Assembly: GCF_029407905.1 (NCBI RefSeq)
Contig: NW_026577903.1
Location: 310,001-374,000 of the forward strand
Reading direction: 5' to 3'
Length of the DNA stretch: 64,000 nucleotides
Source of the DNA: Bubalus kerabau
Lineage: Eukaryota > Chordata > Mammalia > Artiodactyla > Bovidae
Shown: piece by piece, positions 1 through 11,800 of the stretch
How the letters are laid out: every line of letters begins with the position of its first letter
How positions within the stretch are numbered: the first letter of the stretch is position 1
Notes under the pieces: generated by a model
The model's input: only the letters and a program-made list of their open reading frames with translations
What the model was told of the DNA's origin: nothing
Database searches by the model: none
Translations under genes and position numbers: made by a program

Positions 1-804
1 AGTAATGAGTTATGAGATATCTGTGGTTTTGGGATGACTTTGGGCAGCCTGTATCTTGAAGCTCAGGGCTGCGTTCCTTTGTTGCTGGAGAATTTGCTTG
101 GTATGTCTTGCCCTGGAACTTGTTGGCCCTTGTGTGGTGCTTGATTTCAGTGTCGGTATGGAGGCATTTTATGAGCTCCTGTCAATTAATGTTCCTTGGA
201 GTCAGGAGTTCCCTGGAGGCAGGGTTTGGACTTAAGCCTCCTGCTTCCAGTTATCTGTCTTACTTTTACAGTAGTTTCAAAACTTCTCCTTCTATACAGC
301 ACCATTGATAAAACATCTACGTTAAAGAAGAAAAGTTTCTCTACTGTGAGGGTCACTCAGAAAGGTTCACAGCGTTACATGGAGAAGAGAAGAGGGAGGA
401 GGGAGTTAGAGGTGACCCAAATGAGATCAGGTGGAATCAATAGTGGAGAGAGTGGGCTTGCCAGTAGTCACTTCCTTATGTGCACTCCACAACTGGACCG
501 CTCAGAGATGTTCACAGAGTTATACAGAGACGAGAAGAAGGAGGAAGGAGACAGAGGTGGCCAGAAGGATAAAAGGGGGGAATGAAAAGGAGGGAGACAG
601 ATCCAGCCAGTAATCAGTTCCCTAAGTGTTCTCCACCGTCTGGAATACACAGAAATTCACAGAGTTGGGTAGAGTAGAGAGGGGTTAGGGAGGAGACACA
701 GGCGACCTGGTGGAGAAAAAGGAGAGTCCAAAGGGAGAGAGAGCAGTCAAGCCAGTAATCTCGCTCCCTAGTGAAAAATGGGTACTGAAGATTGGGTTCT
801 TAAA

Positions 805-1256
805 GGTACAAAATTGGTAACAAATACATAAAAGCAAAAATTAAAAATCTAGAGTAGAGTTTGGACTTTCAAAAATACGATGTTAAAGAAAAGAAGAAGG
901 AAAAGAAAGAGAGAAAAAACGAACAAAGAAAAACAAACAAGGTCGCAAAAATTATCAAGAAAATACAGGTACAAAATTGATAACTAATACCAAAAAGCAA
1001 AAATTAAAAATCTAGAGTAGAGTTTGGAATTTCAAAAATACAATGTTAAAAAAACGGAAGAAGAAAACTAAAGAGAAAACAAACAAACAAAAACAAGCAG
1101 TGTCGCAAAAATTATAAAGAAACTACAGGTACAAAATTGATATCAAATACCAAAAAGCATAAATTAAAAATCTAGAGTAGGTTTTGGAATTTCAAAAATA
1201 CAATGATAAAGAAAAGAAGAAAAAAAAACAAAACAAAAAAACACGGTCAAAAAATT
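805..1256. repeat. three-copy ~160-bp tandem repeat inside the L1 5' UTR
   Basis: Three head-to-tail copies start at 805, 968 and 1128 with 'ggtacaaaattg'. Copies one and two are 163 and 160 bp; the third runs into a TA tract. Each copy has the same order: an AT-rich start, 'aaaaatctagagtag', 'tttcaaaaatac', a purine-rich AAAG/AAAC tract, and a 'gtcgcaaaaatta'-like end. This looks like local tandem amplification inside the L1 leader. The A-rich tract varies most between copies. Confidence 0.85.
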
Positions 1257-1257
1257 A

Positions 1258-1283
1258 TTATATATATATATATATATATATAT
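1258..1283. repeat. (TA)n microsatellite
   Basis: An almost pure alternating TA tract of about 26 bp directly follows the third copy of the 160-bp L1 leader repeat. Confidence 0.95.
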
Positions 1284-2830
1284 GAAGTTTGCTGAAGAAG
1301 AAAAAAATAGGGTCTTTTTTTTGCAAAGTAATAGGTTATAAAAGTGAAAATTAAAGGAACAATAGAGGACTTAAAATTAAAAAAAATTAAAAAAAAGAAT
1401 GAATGATCATAAAAATATATCTAGGACTTTCTCTGGTTTTGTTGTGAGTATCGTGGGTTCAGTTCATTTTTGGCTAGTTCCTTGGTCCGACTTATATTTC
1501 TCAAGATCTATAGGCGCCTTCCTATGTAGTCCTAGTAACCACAGGGTTTTAATCTATTGCCTGTAGCTTCCAAGGCGATTCCCTCTGTTATAGCTTCTTT
1601 TGTTTGCTGGTCTTTTCAGTGTCTGGTTTACGCCCTGACACAAAGGGGACGGTGGAGGACACTTTTTTTTTTTAGGCTCACTTGTTCAATTGCGCTGTGG
1701 GGAGGGAGGGAGGGATGCTGCAAACAAATAACACTGGCGTGCGCTCGCAGTGCCTCAGCCACACTGGGTCTGCCCCCGCTCACGGCGCGTGTAGCTTCCC
1801 TGCCCACACTGCTCGGGCTCTAGGTTGTTCCACCGGGAACAATCCGAGGCTGGCCCTGGGCTGCATGCACCTCCCAGGTCCAAGCCGCTCAGGTTCAGGC
1901 ACTCGGGTAGTCCTCAGAGGCACAGACTCGGTTGGGCCTGCGTTTTGTGCTCTTCCCAGGTCCGAGCAGCTCAGGTGATGAGGTGTTTGGCGAGCGCCAA
2001 TGTTGTGACTTATCGCCTCCCCGCCACTCGGTTATCTGGGTGTAAAACAGGCGCACCTTCTCAGGCAGATGTTGACCGTCCAGATCCCCAAGAAGTTTTA
2101 GTTAGCAAAGAAGCCTGCTTACAGTTTTATAGATAATGTCTCTCTGGGGCTGCGATTGCCCCCTTCCGGCTCTGGCTGCCTGTCACCGGAGGGGGAAGGT
2201 CTGCAGCCGGCTATCTCTGTTCAGTCCTTTGTTCCGTGCGCGGGCCTGGCGGTGTCTTAGGTTAGGGCTGGCTTTTTGCGTGGTAGATATCCCAGAGTCT
2301 GGTTTGCTAGCCCAAGTTATTTCGTTCAGATAGCGCTCAGGGTATTCAGGCCAGATTCTTACTCTAAGCGATGCAGCCCGCGCCGCACCTCCCTGCCCAG
2401 CCCCTGCTTGCTAATGGTGTGAGCAGGCGTCTGCACTGCTTCGCGGCTGGGGGAGTTACCGTAGGGCTTGCAATCTGCTAGTTTTAATTGTTTATTTATT
2501 TTTATCCCCCTTATGTTGCCCTTTGTGCTTCCAAAGCTTGGCAAAGATTTGGCAGTGAAACGCTTTCCTGGTGTTTGGAAACTTTTCTCTTTTTAAGACT
2601 ATCTTCCCGGGACAGAAATCCCTCCCTCCCTCTTTTGTCTCTTTTTTTGTCTTTTATACTTTTTCCTACCTACTTTCCAAGAGTTGGGTTGCTTTTCTGG
2701 GTGCCTGATGTCCTCTGGCAGCATTCATAAGTTGTATTGTGGAATTTACTCGACGTTTAAATGCTCTTTTGATGAAATTGTTTGGGGGGGGAAAGAGTTC
2801 TCCCCGTCCTACTCCTCAGCAATCTTGGCT

Positions 2831-5800
2831 CCTCTCTTGTGGACTTTGGAGAGAGCACGCGGGATTGCTCTCCAGGCCATGCAGGAAAAGAAGGCCCTCA
2901 TCTCGCGATGTCGGGGGAGTCTCGTGGTTTTTCTGGAGCTGCGGTGCCAGTGTGGGGTTTCTCACAAGGTACAACCGGGAGCTCAGGGAGCCTCTCGTGT
3001 GGTGTCAGGGAAGTCAAGTCTCCATACGAGTGGCGAGGGGGCACACGTCATTGCTCTCGAGTCATGGTAGTGGAATCAGGGCTCAACACAATGAAAAAGG
3101 ACACTCGAGGTCTTTCTCGGGTTGCAGCAGGAAACCCTGTGTTCCCTCGACTTGTGCCTGTGACCTCAGGTAGCTTCTCAGGGTGCCTCTGAGAAGTCAG
3201 GGATACTATGGAGCTGGGAGAGGCCTCTCGGGACTCCACTGGGTTTGCTGCAATGGAAGAGGGCCTAATCTCGAGATCAGGAAGGAACCTCAGGGTTCCT
3301 CTCCATTTCTGACTCAGATCGCAGGGTCCCTGCAGAGTTGGGACAGGAGAGTCAGGCCTCGTCTTGTGTGGAGGAATGGAACTCCGCTTGCCTCTCGAGT
3401 TGTTCAAGGAGTGACAGGCCACTTGGCGAGCTGTGTGTGGAACCTGCGGTTTTTTCCAGACAATGCATGGGGGTGTCAGTGCCCCTACGTGATGTGCTTT
3501 CATCCACAGGGTTGCCTTCGAAGTGGTGTGCGGGCATCGGGTTCTTATCAAGAGCGGACCAGGAAATCGGGGTCTTTTGGAATGCGGCACCACACACGAG
3601 GCTACGTCTCGAATTTCCTCGTGAGACGGGCCTCATGCTGAGGTGCCCCTGGAAGGTCGGGAAAGCCTTCCAGACAAAGCAGGTTAATCGACCCTCCTGT
3701 CGCGATCAGGAGGGGAGAAGGGGCTCAGATGAAGTGGTGCCAGGAACCTCGGTGTTCCCCTCGAGTGAGACCAGTATGTCAGGGAACTTTTGGGGTCACA
3801 TGAAGCTTGCCAAATACTGTTTCAAACTTCAAGACGAAACGTGGGACTTCTCTTGAGACGCTGTGGCGGGCAAGGGCCTCATCTTGTGATGAAGGGGAAA
3901 CCACGTGGTTTTTTTCGAGTTGCGATGGGATTGTTGACTTACGACGGGGAATTCAGGCTTCCTCTTGTGTTGGCCCAGGGAAGTCCATTCTTCCATTCGA
4001 GTTGCCAGGGAGAGCTGGGTGGGAATTGCTCTCGAGTCACGGCAGGTCAAAATAGACCTCATCTAGGCTTGTGTCCAGGACCTAATGTTCCTCTCCAGGG
4101 GCGATAGGGATCACGGGGACGCATTCCAGACTCACCCAGTGAGTCAGGCCTCGGCTTGAGGGGAAGCAAAGGATTCTGATATCCTCCTGGGTCGCGATAG
4201 GTATCTCTTGGAGCCCACTGAGTGGCCTCCAGGGAGTCAAGCCTCCTGTGGAGTTGGAGAGAGGACTCGGGATTGCTCTCCAGGCCATACAGGAAGAGAA
4301 GGCCCTCAGCTCGCAATGACGGGGGCGTCTTGTGGTTTTTCTCGAGTTGGGGCGCAAGTATGAGTTTTCTCACGAGGTACGACGGGGAGCTCAGGGAGCC
4401 TCTCGTGTGGCGCCAGGAAAGTCAGGTCTCTATGCGTGTGATGAGGGGGAGCCCATAAATGCTATCGAGTCATGGTAGGGAAATCGGGACTCAAGACGCG
4501 TTGAAGAAGGAGTCTCGAGGTCTTTCTCAGGTTGCGGCAGGAAACCCTGGGTTCCCTCGACTTGAACCGGTGACCTCAGGGAGCTTCTCAGGGTGCCTCT
4601 GAGAAGTCAGGCATACTGTGGACTTGGGAGGGGCTCTCGGAACTCCACTGGATTTGGTGCAATGGCAAAGGTTCTCATCTCGAGTTGAAGCAGGAACCTA
4701 AGGGTTCCTCTCCATTTCAAACTCCGACCACAGGGTCCCTGAAGAGTTGGGACAGGAGAGTCAGGCCTCGTCTTGTGTGGAGGAATTGAACTCTGCTTGC
4801 CTCTCGAGTTGTTCACAGGATAACAGACCATTTGTCGAGCTGTGAGTGGAACCTTCGGTTTTTTCCGTAAGATGCATGAGGGGGTCAGTGCCCCTTCGTG
4901 TTGTGCCTTCATCCACAGGGTTGCCTTCAAAGAGGTGTCCGGATATCGGGTTCTTATCAAAAGCGGAGCAGGAAATCGGGGTCTTTCAGAACGTGGCACC
5001 ATCCATGAGGCTACGTCTCGAATTTCTTCGTTAGACTGGTGTCATCCTGAGGTGCGCCATGAAGATCGGGAACCCCTTCCAGACAAAGCAGGGGAATCGA
5101 CCATCTTGTCGCGACCAGGAGGAGTGAAAGGGCTCAGTTGAAGTCGTGCCGGGAACCTCGGTGTTCCCCTCGAGTGGGACCGGTGTGTCGGGAAACTTTT
5201 GGGGTCGCTTCAAGGGTGCCAAGTACCGTTTTGCACTTCAATACGGACTTGGGGCTTCACTTGACATGCTGTAGAGGGCAAGGGCCTCATCTTGGGATGA
5301 CGGGGGAATCACGTGGTTTTTCTCAAGGTGCGGAGGGATTCTCGAGTTACGACGGGGAATTCAGGCTTCCTCTTGTGTTGGCCCAGGGAAGTCCAATCTT
5401 CCATTCGAGTTTCGAGGGAGAGCTGGGGTTTGCTCTTGAGTCACTGCAGGGCAAAAGAGACCTCATCTAGGCTTGTGTCCAGGACCTAATATTCCTCTCC
5501 AGGTCCGACAGCGATCTCGGGGTTGCATTCCAGACGCATCCTGAGAGTCAGAGCTCGACTCGAGGGGAAGCAAAGGACCCCGCTCTCCTCTTGAGTCGCC
5601 ACAGGTGTCTCTTGGAGCCCACTGAGTGTCCTAAAGGGAGTCAAGCCCCCTGTGGAGTTTGGAGAGAGGACTCAGGATTGCTTTCCAGGCCATGCAGGAA
5701 AAGAAGGCCTTCATCTCGCGATGACGGAGGCGTATCGTGGGTTTTCTCGACCTGCGGAGCCAGTGTGGGATTTCTCACGAGGTATGACGGGGAGTTCAGG

Positions 5801-8800
5801 TAGCCTCTCGCGTGGCGCCAGGGAAGTCAGGTCTCCATGGGCGGGGCAAGGGGGAGCGCGTCATTGCTCTCCAGTCAGGGTAGGGGAATCGGGCCTCATG
5901 ACGGGTTGAAAAAGGACTCTCGATGTCTTTCTAGGGTTGCGGCAGGAAACCCTGGGTTCCCTTGACTTGTGCCGGTGACCTCAGGGAGCTTCTCAGGTGC
6001 CTCTGAGAAGTCAGGGACACTGTGGATTTGGGAGAGGCCTCTCGGGACTCCTCTGGGTTTGGTGCAATGGAAGAGGGCCTCATCTCGAGTTGGGGCAGGA
6101 ACCTCAGGGTTCTGCTTCTGACTTCCTGGAGCCGGATCTGACTCAGATAGCAGGGTCCCTGCTGAGTTTGCTCAGGAGTCAGGTCTCGTGTTCTGCGGAG
6201 GAATGGAACTCCGCTTACATCTCAAGTTGTTCAAGGATGACACCACTTTTCGTGATGTGTGTGGAACCTGCGGGTATTTCAGAGATGCACGGGGGCGTCA
6301 GTGCTCCTTCCTGTTGTGCCTTCATCCACAGGGTTGCCTTCGAAGAGGTGTCCGGGCATCGGGTTCTCCTCAAGTGCGGACCGGGAAATCGGGGTCTTTC
6401 AGCATGTTGCACCACCCACTAGGCTACGTCTCGAATTTCCTCGTGAGATCGGCCTCATCCTGAGGTGCGCAGGAAAGTCTGGGAACCCTTTCCAGACAAA
6501 GCAGGGGAATCGACCCTCCTTTCGGGATCAGGAGAAGAGAAAGGGCTCAGATTAAGTAGTGCCGGGAACCTCGGTGCTCCCCTTGAGTGAAACTGGTAAG
6601 TCGGGTAACTTTTCGGGTTGCATCAAGGGTGACAAGTACGGTTTCGCACTTCAAGATGGAACCTGGGACTTCTCTTGAGACGCAGTAGTGGGCAAGGGCC
6701 TCATCTAGCGCTGACGGGGGACCCACGTGTTTTTTCTCGAGTTGCGGCCGGATTCTTGAGTTACGAGGGGGAATACAGGTTTCCTCTTGTGTTGGCCCAG
6801 GGAAGTCCAATCTTCCATTCGAGTTGCAAGTGAGAGCTGGAGATTTCTCTTGAGTCACTGCAGGGCAAAATAGAGCTCATCTAGGCTTGTGTCCAGAACC
6901 GAATTTTTCTCTCCAGGGGCGACAGGGATCTTGGGGTTGCATTCCAGACTCACCCGGGGAGTCAGGCCTCGTCTCGAAGGGAATGAATGGACTCCGCTCT
7001 CCTCTCGAGTCGCGACGGGTATCCCTTGGAGCCCAAGAGTGGCCTAAATGGAGTTAAGCCTCCTGTGGAGTTTGGAGAGAGGACTCGGGATTGCTCTCTA
7101 GGCCATGCAGGAAAAGAAGGCCCTCATCTCGCGATGACGAGGGCGTCTCGTGGGTTTTCTCAAGGTGCAGTGCCTGGTTGGGGTTTCTCACGAGATAGGA
7201 CGGGGAGCTCAGGGAGACTCCTGTGGTGCCACGGAAGTCAGGTCTCCATGGACGTGGTGTGGGGGAGCGCCTCATTGCTCTCGAGTCATGGTAGGGGAAT
7301 CAAGCCTCAAGACGCTTCGAAGAAGAACTCTCGAGGTCTTTCTCAGGGTGTGGCAGGAAACCCTGGGTTCCCTCGACTTGTGCCCATGACCTCAGGGAGC
7401 TTAGCGGGGTTCCTCTGAGAAGTCAGGGATACTGTGGAGTTGAGAGGGGCTTCTCGGGACATCACAGGGACTGGTGCAATTGAAGAGGACCTAATCTCGG
7501 ATTGAGGCAGTAACGTCAGGGTTCCTCTCCATTTCTGACTCGGATAGCAGGGTCCCTGCAGAGTTGGGACAGGAGAGTCAGACCTCGTCTTGTGTGGAGT
7601 AATGGAACTCCGCTTGCCTCTCGAGTTGTTCACGGGATGACAGGCCACCTGTCGAGTGTATGTGGAACCTGCGGTTTTGGGGGACGATGCACAGGGGTGT
7701 CAGTGCCCCTTCGTGTTGTGCCTTCATCCACAGGGTTACCTTCGAAGAGGTGACCGGGCATCGGGATCTTATCAATAGCGGACCAGGAAATCGGGGTCTT
7801 TCGGCATGTGGCACAACCCACGAGGCTACGTCTCGACTTCCCTCGTGAGACTGGCCTCATCCTGAGGTTCGCCGGGAAGTCTGGGAACCCCTTCCAGACA
7901 AAGCAGGGGAATCGACCCTCCTGTCGCCATCAGGAGGGGAGAAGAGGCTCAGCTGAAGCGGTGCTGGGAACCTCCATGTTCTCCTCGAGTGAGACCGGGG
8001 TGTCAGGGAAATTTGGGGGTCGCATCAAGGGTGCCAAGTACCGTTTCACACTTCAAGACGGAACATGGGACTTCCCTGGAGACGCTATAGCTGACAGGGG
8101 CCTCATATTTCGATGACGGAGGAGCCACGTTGTTTTTCTCCAGTTGCCGCGGGATTCTCGAATTACAATGGGGAATACAGGCTTCCTCTTGTGTTGGCCC
8201 AGGGAAGTCCAATCATCCATTCGAGTTGCGAGGGAGAGCTGGGGATTGCACTTGAGTCAATGCAGGACAAAAAAGACCTCATTTAGGCTTGTGTCCAGGA
8301 CCGAGTTTTCCTCTACAGGGGCAACACGGATCTCGGGATCCCATTCCAGACTCACCCAAGTAGTCAGGCCTCGGCTCGAGGGGAAGCAACGGACTCTGCT
8401 CTCCTCTAGAGTAGCGACGTGTATCTCTTGGAGGCTACTGAGTGGCCTAAAGGTAGTCAGGCCTCCAGTGGAGTTTGGATAGTGGACTCGGGATTGCTCT
8501 CTAGGTCATGTAGGAAAAGAAGGCCCTCATCTTACGATGATGGGGGCGTCTCGTGAGTTTTCTCAAGCGGCGGTGCCAGTGTGGGGTTTTCATGAAGTAG
8601 GACGGGGAGCGCAGGGAGCCTCTCGTGTGGCGCCAGGGAAGTTAGGTTTCAATGGGCGTGGCGAGGGGAATGCGTCATTGCTCTCCAGTCATGGTAGGGT
8701 ATCGGGCCTCAAGACGCGGTAAAGAAGGACTCTCAAGGTCTTTCTCAGAATGCAGCAGGAAACCCTGGGTTCACTCGACTTGTGCCAGTGACCGCAGAGA

Positions 8801-11800
8801 GCTTCTGAGGGTGCCTCTGAGAATCAGGGATACTGTGGAGTTTTAGGGGCCTCTCGGGACTCCACTGGGTATGGCGCAATGGAAGAGGGCCTCATTTCGA
8901 GTTGATGCAGGAACGTCAGGTTTCATCTACATTTCTGACTCCGATCGCACGGTCCCTGCAGAGTTGGGAAAGGAGAGTCAGGCCTTCTCTTGTGTGGAGG
9001 AACGGAACTCCGCATGCCTCTCTAGTTCTTCAAGGGATGACAGGACACTTGTCGATCTGTGTTTGGAATCTGCGTGTTTTTCCGTACTATGCATGGGGAT
9101 GTCAGTACCCCTTCGTGTTGTGCATTCATTCACAGGTTTGCTTTCGAAGAGGTGTCCTGGCATCGGGTTCTTATTAAGAGCGGACCGGGAAATCGGGGTC
9201 TTTCCGCATGTGGCAGCACCCACCAGGCTACGTCTCGAATTTCCTAGTGAGACCGGCCTCATCCTGAGGTGCGCCGGGAAGGTCGGAACCCCTTGCAGAC
9301 AAAGCAGGGGAATCGACCCTCCTGTCTCGATCAGGAGGGGAGAAGGGGCACAGATGAGGTGATGCCGGGAACCTCGGTGTTCCCTTCCAGTGAGACCAGT
9401 GTGTTGGGGAACTTTTGGGGTCACATCAAAGGTGCCAAGTACCGTATCGCACTTCAAGATGGAACGTAAGACTTCTTTTGAGACGCTGTAGCGGCAATGG
9501 CCGCATCTTGCGATGAAGAGGGAACGACGTGGTTTTTCTCGAGTTGTGGCGGGATTCTTGAGTTACAACGGGAAATTCAGGCTTCCTCTTCTGTTGGCCC
9601 AGGGAAGTCCAGTCTTCCATTCGAGTTGCGAGGGAGAGTTGGGGATTGCTCTCGAGTCACTGCAGGAAAACAGAGACCTCATCTAGGCTTGTGTCCAGGA
9701 CCTAATGTTTCTCTCCAGGGGCGACAGGGATCTCCGGTTCACATATCAGACACACCCGAGGAGTCAGGCCTCGCCTCGAGGGGAAGGAAAAGACTCCACT
9801 CTCCTCTCGAGTCGCGACGGGTATGTCTTGGAGTCCACTGAGTGACCAAAAGGGAGTCAAGCCTACTGTGGAGTTTGGAGAGAGGACTCGGGATTGCTCT
9901 CCAGGCCGTGCTAGAAAAGAAGGCCGTCATGTCGCGAAAACGGGGGCGTCTCGTGGGTTTTCTCTATCTGCGGCGCCAGTGTGGGGTTTCTCACGAGGTA
10001 TGATGGGGAGCTCAGGGAGCCTCTCGTGTGGCGCCAGGGAAGTCAGGGCTTCATGAGTGTAGCAGAGGGAGTGCGTCATTGCCCTCGAGTCATGGTAGGG
10101 GAATCAGGCCTCAAAGCGTGTTGAAGAAGGACTCTTGAGTTCTTTCTATGGTGGCGGCAGTAAACCCTGGGTTCACTCGAATTGCGCTGGTGACCTCAGG
10201 GAGCTTCTCAGGGTGCCTCTGAGAAGTCAGGAATACTGTGGAGCTGGGACGCGTCTCTTGGGACTCCACTGGGTTTCGTGCAATGGAAGAGGTCCTAATC
10301 TCGAGTGGAGGCAGGAACCTCAGCGTTCCTCTCGTGACTTCACTGGCGCTGGTCTGATTCGGATGGCAAAGTCCCTGCAGAGTTGGTACAGGAGAGTCAG
10401 GCCTCGTCTTGTGTAGAGGAATGAAACCCCACTTGCCTCTCGAGTTCTTCAGGGGTGACAAGCCACTTGTTGAGCTGTATGTAGAACCTGCGGGTTTTTC
10501 CAGACGATGCACGAGGGTGTCAGTGCCCCTTTGTGTTGTGCCTTCATCCACAGGGTTGCCTTCGAAGAGGTGTCCAGGCATCGGGTTCTTATCAAGAGCA
10601 TACCGGGAAATCATAGTCTTTTGGCATGTGGCACCACCCGCGAGCTACGTCTCGAATTTCCTCGTGAGACCGGCCTCATCCTGAAGTGCCCCGTGATGGT
10701 CGGGAACCCCTTACAAACAAAGCAGGGGAAGTGACCCTCCTATCTCGAACAGGAGGGGAGAAGGGGCTCAAATAAACTGGTGCCGGGAACCTCGGTGTTC
10801 ACCTCGAGTGAGACTGATATTTCGGGGAACTTTTGGGGTCACATCAAGGGTGTCAAGTATCGTTTCGCACTTCAAGACGGAACGTGGGACTTTTCTTGAG
10901 AAGCTGTAGCGGGCAAGGGCCTCATCTTGCGATGACAAGGGAACCAAGTGCTTTTTCTCGAGTTGCGGCGGGATTCTCGAGTTACGAAGGGGAATTCAGG
11001 CTTCCTCTTGTGTTGGCCCAGGGAAGTCCAATCTTCCATTCGAGTTGTTAGGGAGAGCGGGGGATTGCTCTCGAGTTACAGAAGGGCAAAAGAGACCTCA
11101 TCTAGGCTTGTTTCAGGGACCTAATGTTCCTCTCCAGGGGAGATAGGGATCTCGGGGTTGCATCCCAGACCCACCTGGTGAGTCAGGCCTTGTCTCGAGG
11201 GGAAGCAAAGGACTCCATTCTCCTCTCGAGTCGCGACGGGTATCTCTTGGAGCCCACTAAGTGGCCTAAAGGGAGTCAAGCCTCCTGTGGAGTTTGGAAA
11301 GAGGATTCGGGATTCCTCTCCAGGCCATGCAGGAAAAGAAGGCCCTCATCTCGCGATGACAGGGGCGTATGGTGGGTTTTCTCGAGCTGCGGCGTCACTG
11401 TGGGGTTTCTCACGAGGTACGACAGGGAGCTCAGGGAGCCTCTCTTATGGCGCCAGGGAAGTCAGGTCTCCATGTGTGTGGCGAGAGGGTGCGTGTCATT
11501 TCTATAGAGCCATGGAAGCAGATTCAGGCTTCAAGACACGTTGAAGTAGGACTCTCGAGGTCTTTTTCGCATTGTGGCAGGAAACCCTGGGTTCCCTCGA
11601 CATGTGCCGGTGACTTCATGGAGCTTCTCCGGGTGCCTCTGAGAAGTCAGGGGTACTGTGGAGTTGGGAGGGGCCTCTCTGGACTCCACTGGGTTTGGTG
11701 CAATGGATGAGAGCCTCATCTCGAGTGGAGGCAGGAACCTCATGTTTCCTCTCCTGGGTTTCCTGTCGCTGGTACTGACTCGGATCGCAGTTTCCCTGCA

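Larger units (their letters stand above)
1..2830 (-). mobile_element. LINE-1 (bovine L1 type), 5' UTR portion, antisense
   Basis: Read on the minus strand, this stretch matches my memory of the long 5' UTR of ruminant L1 (L1-BT type). It begins near 2826 with a degenerate version of the 'aagatggcggaggaatagg' start (here 'aagattgctgaggagtagg'), passes through a GC-rich part (about 2500-1500), then a purine/A-rich part (about 1300-300). ORF1 is not reached: minus-strand frames here hold only short ORFs, so the coding part and 3' end lie left of the window. The element stops sharply at about 2826-2836, where satellite I begins, which suggests a full-length or nearly full-length 5' end. The left junction is outside the window, so the target-site duplication cannot be checked. 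The 5' UTR would normally carry the internal Pol II promoter. Its divergence from the remembered consensus suggests an old, inactive copy. Confidence 0.82.
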
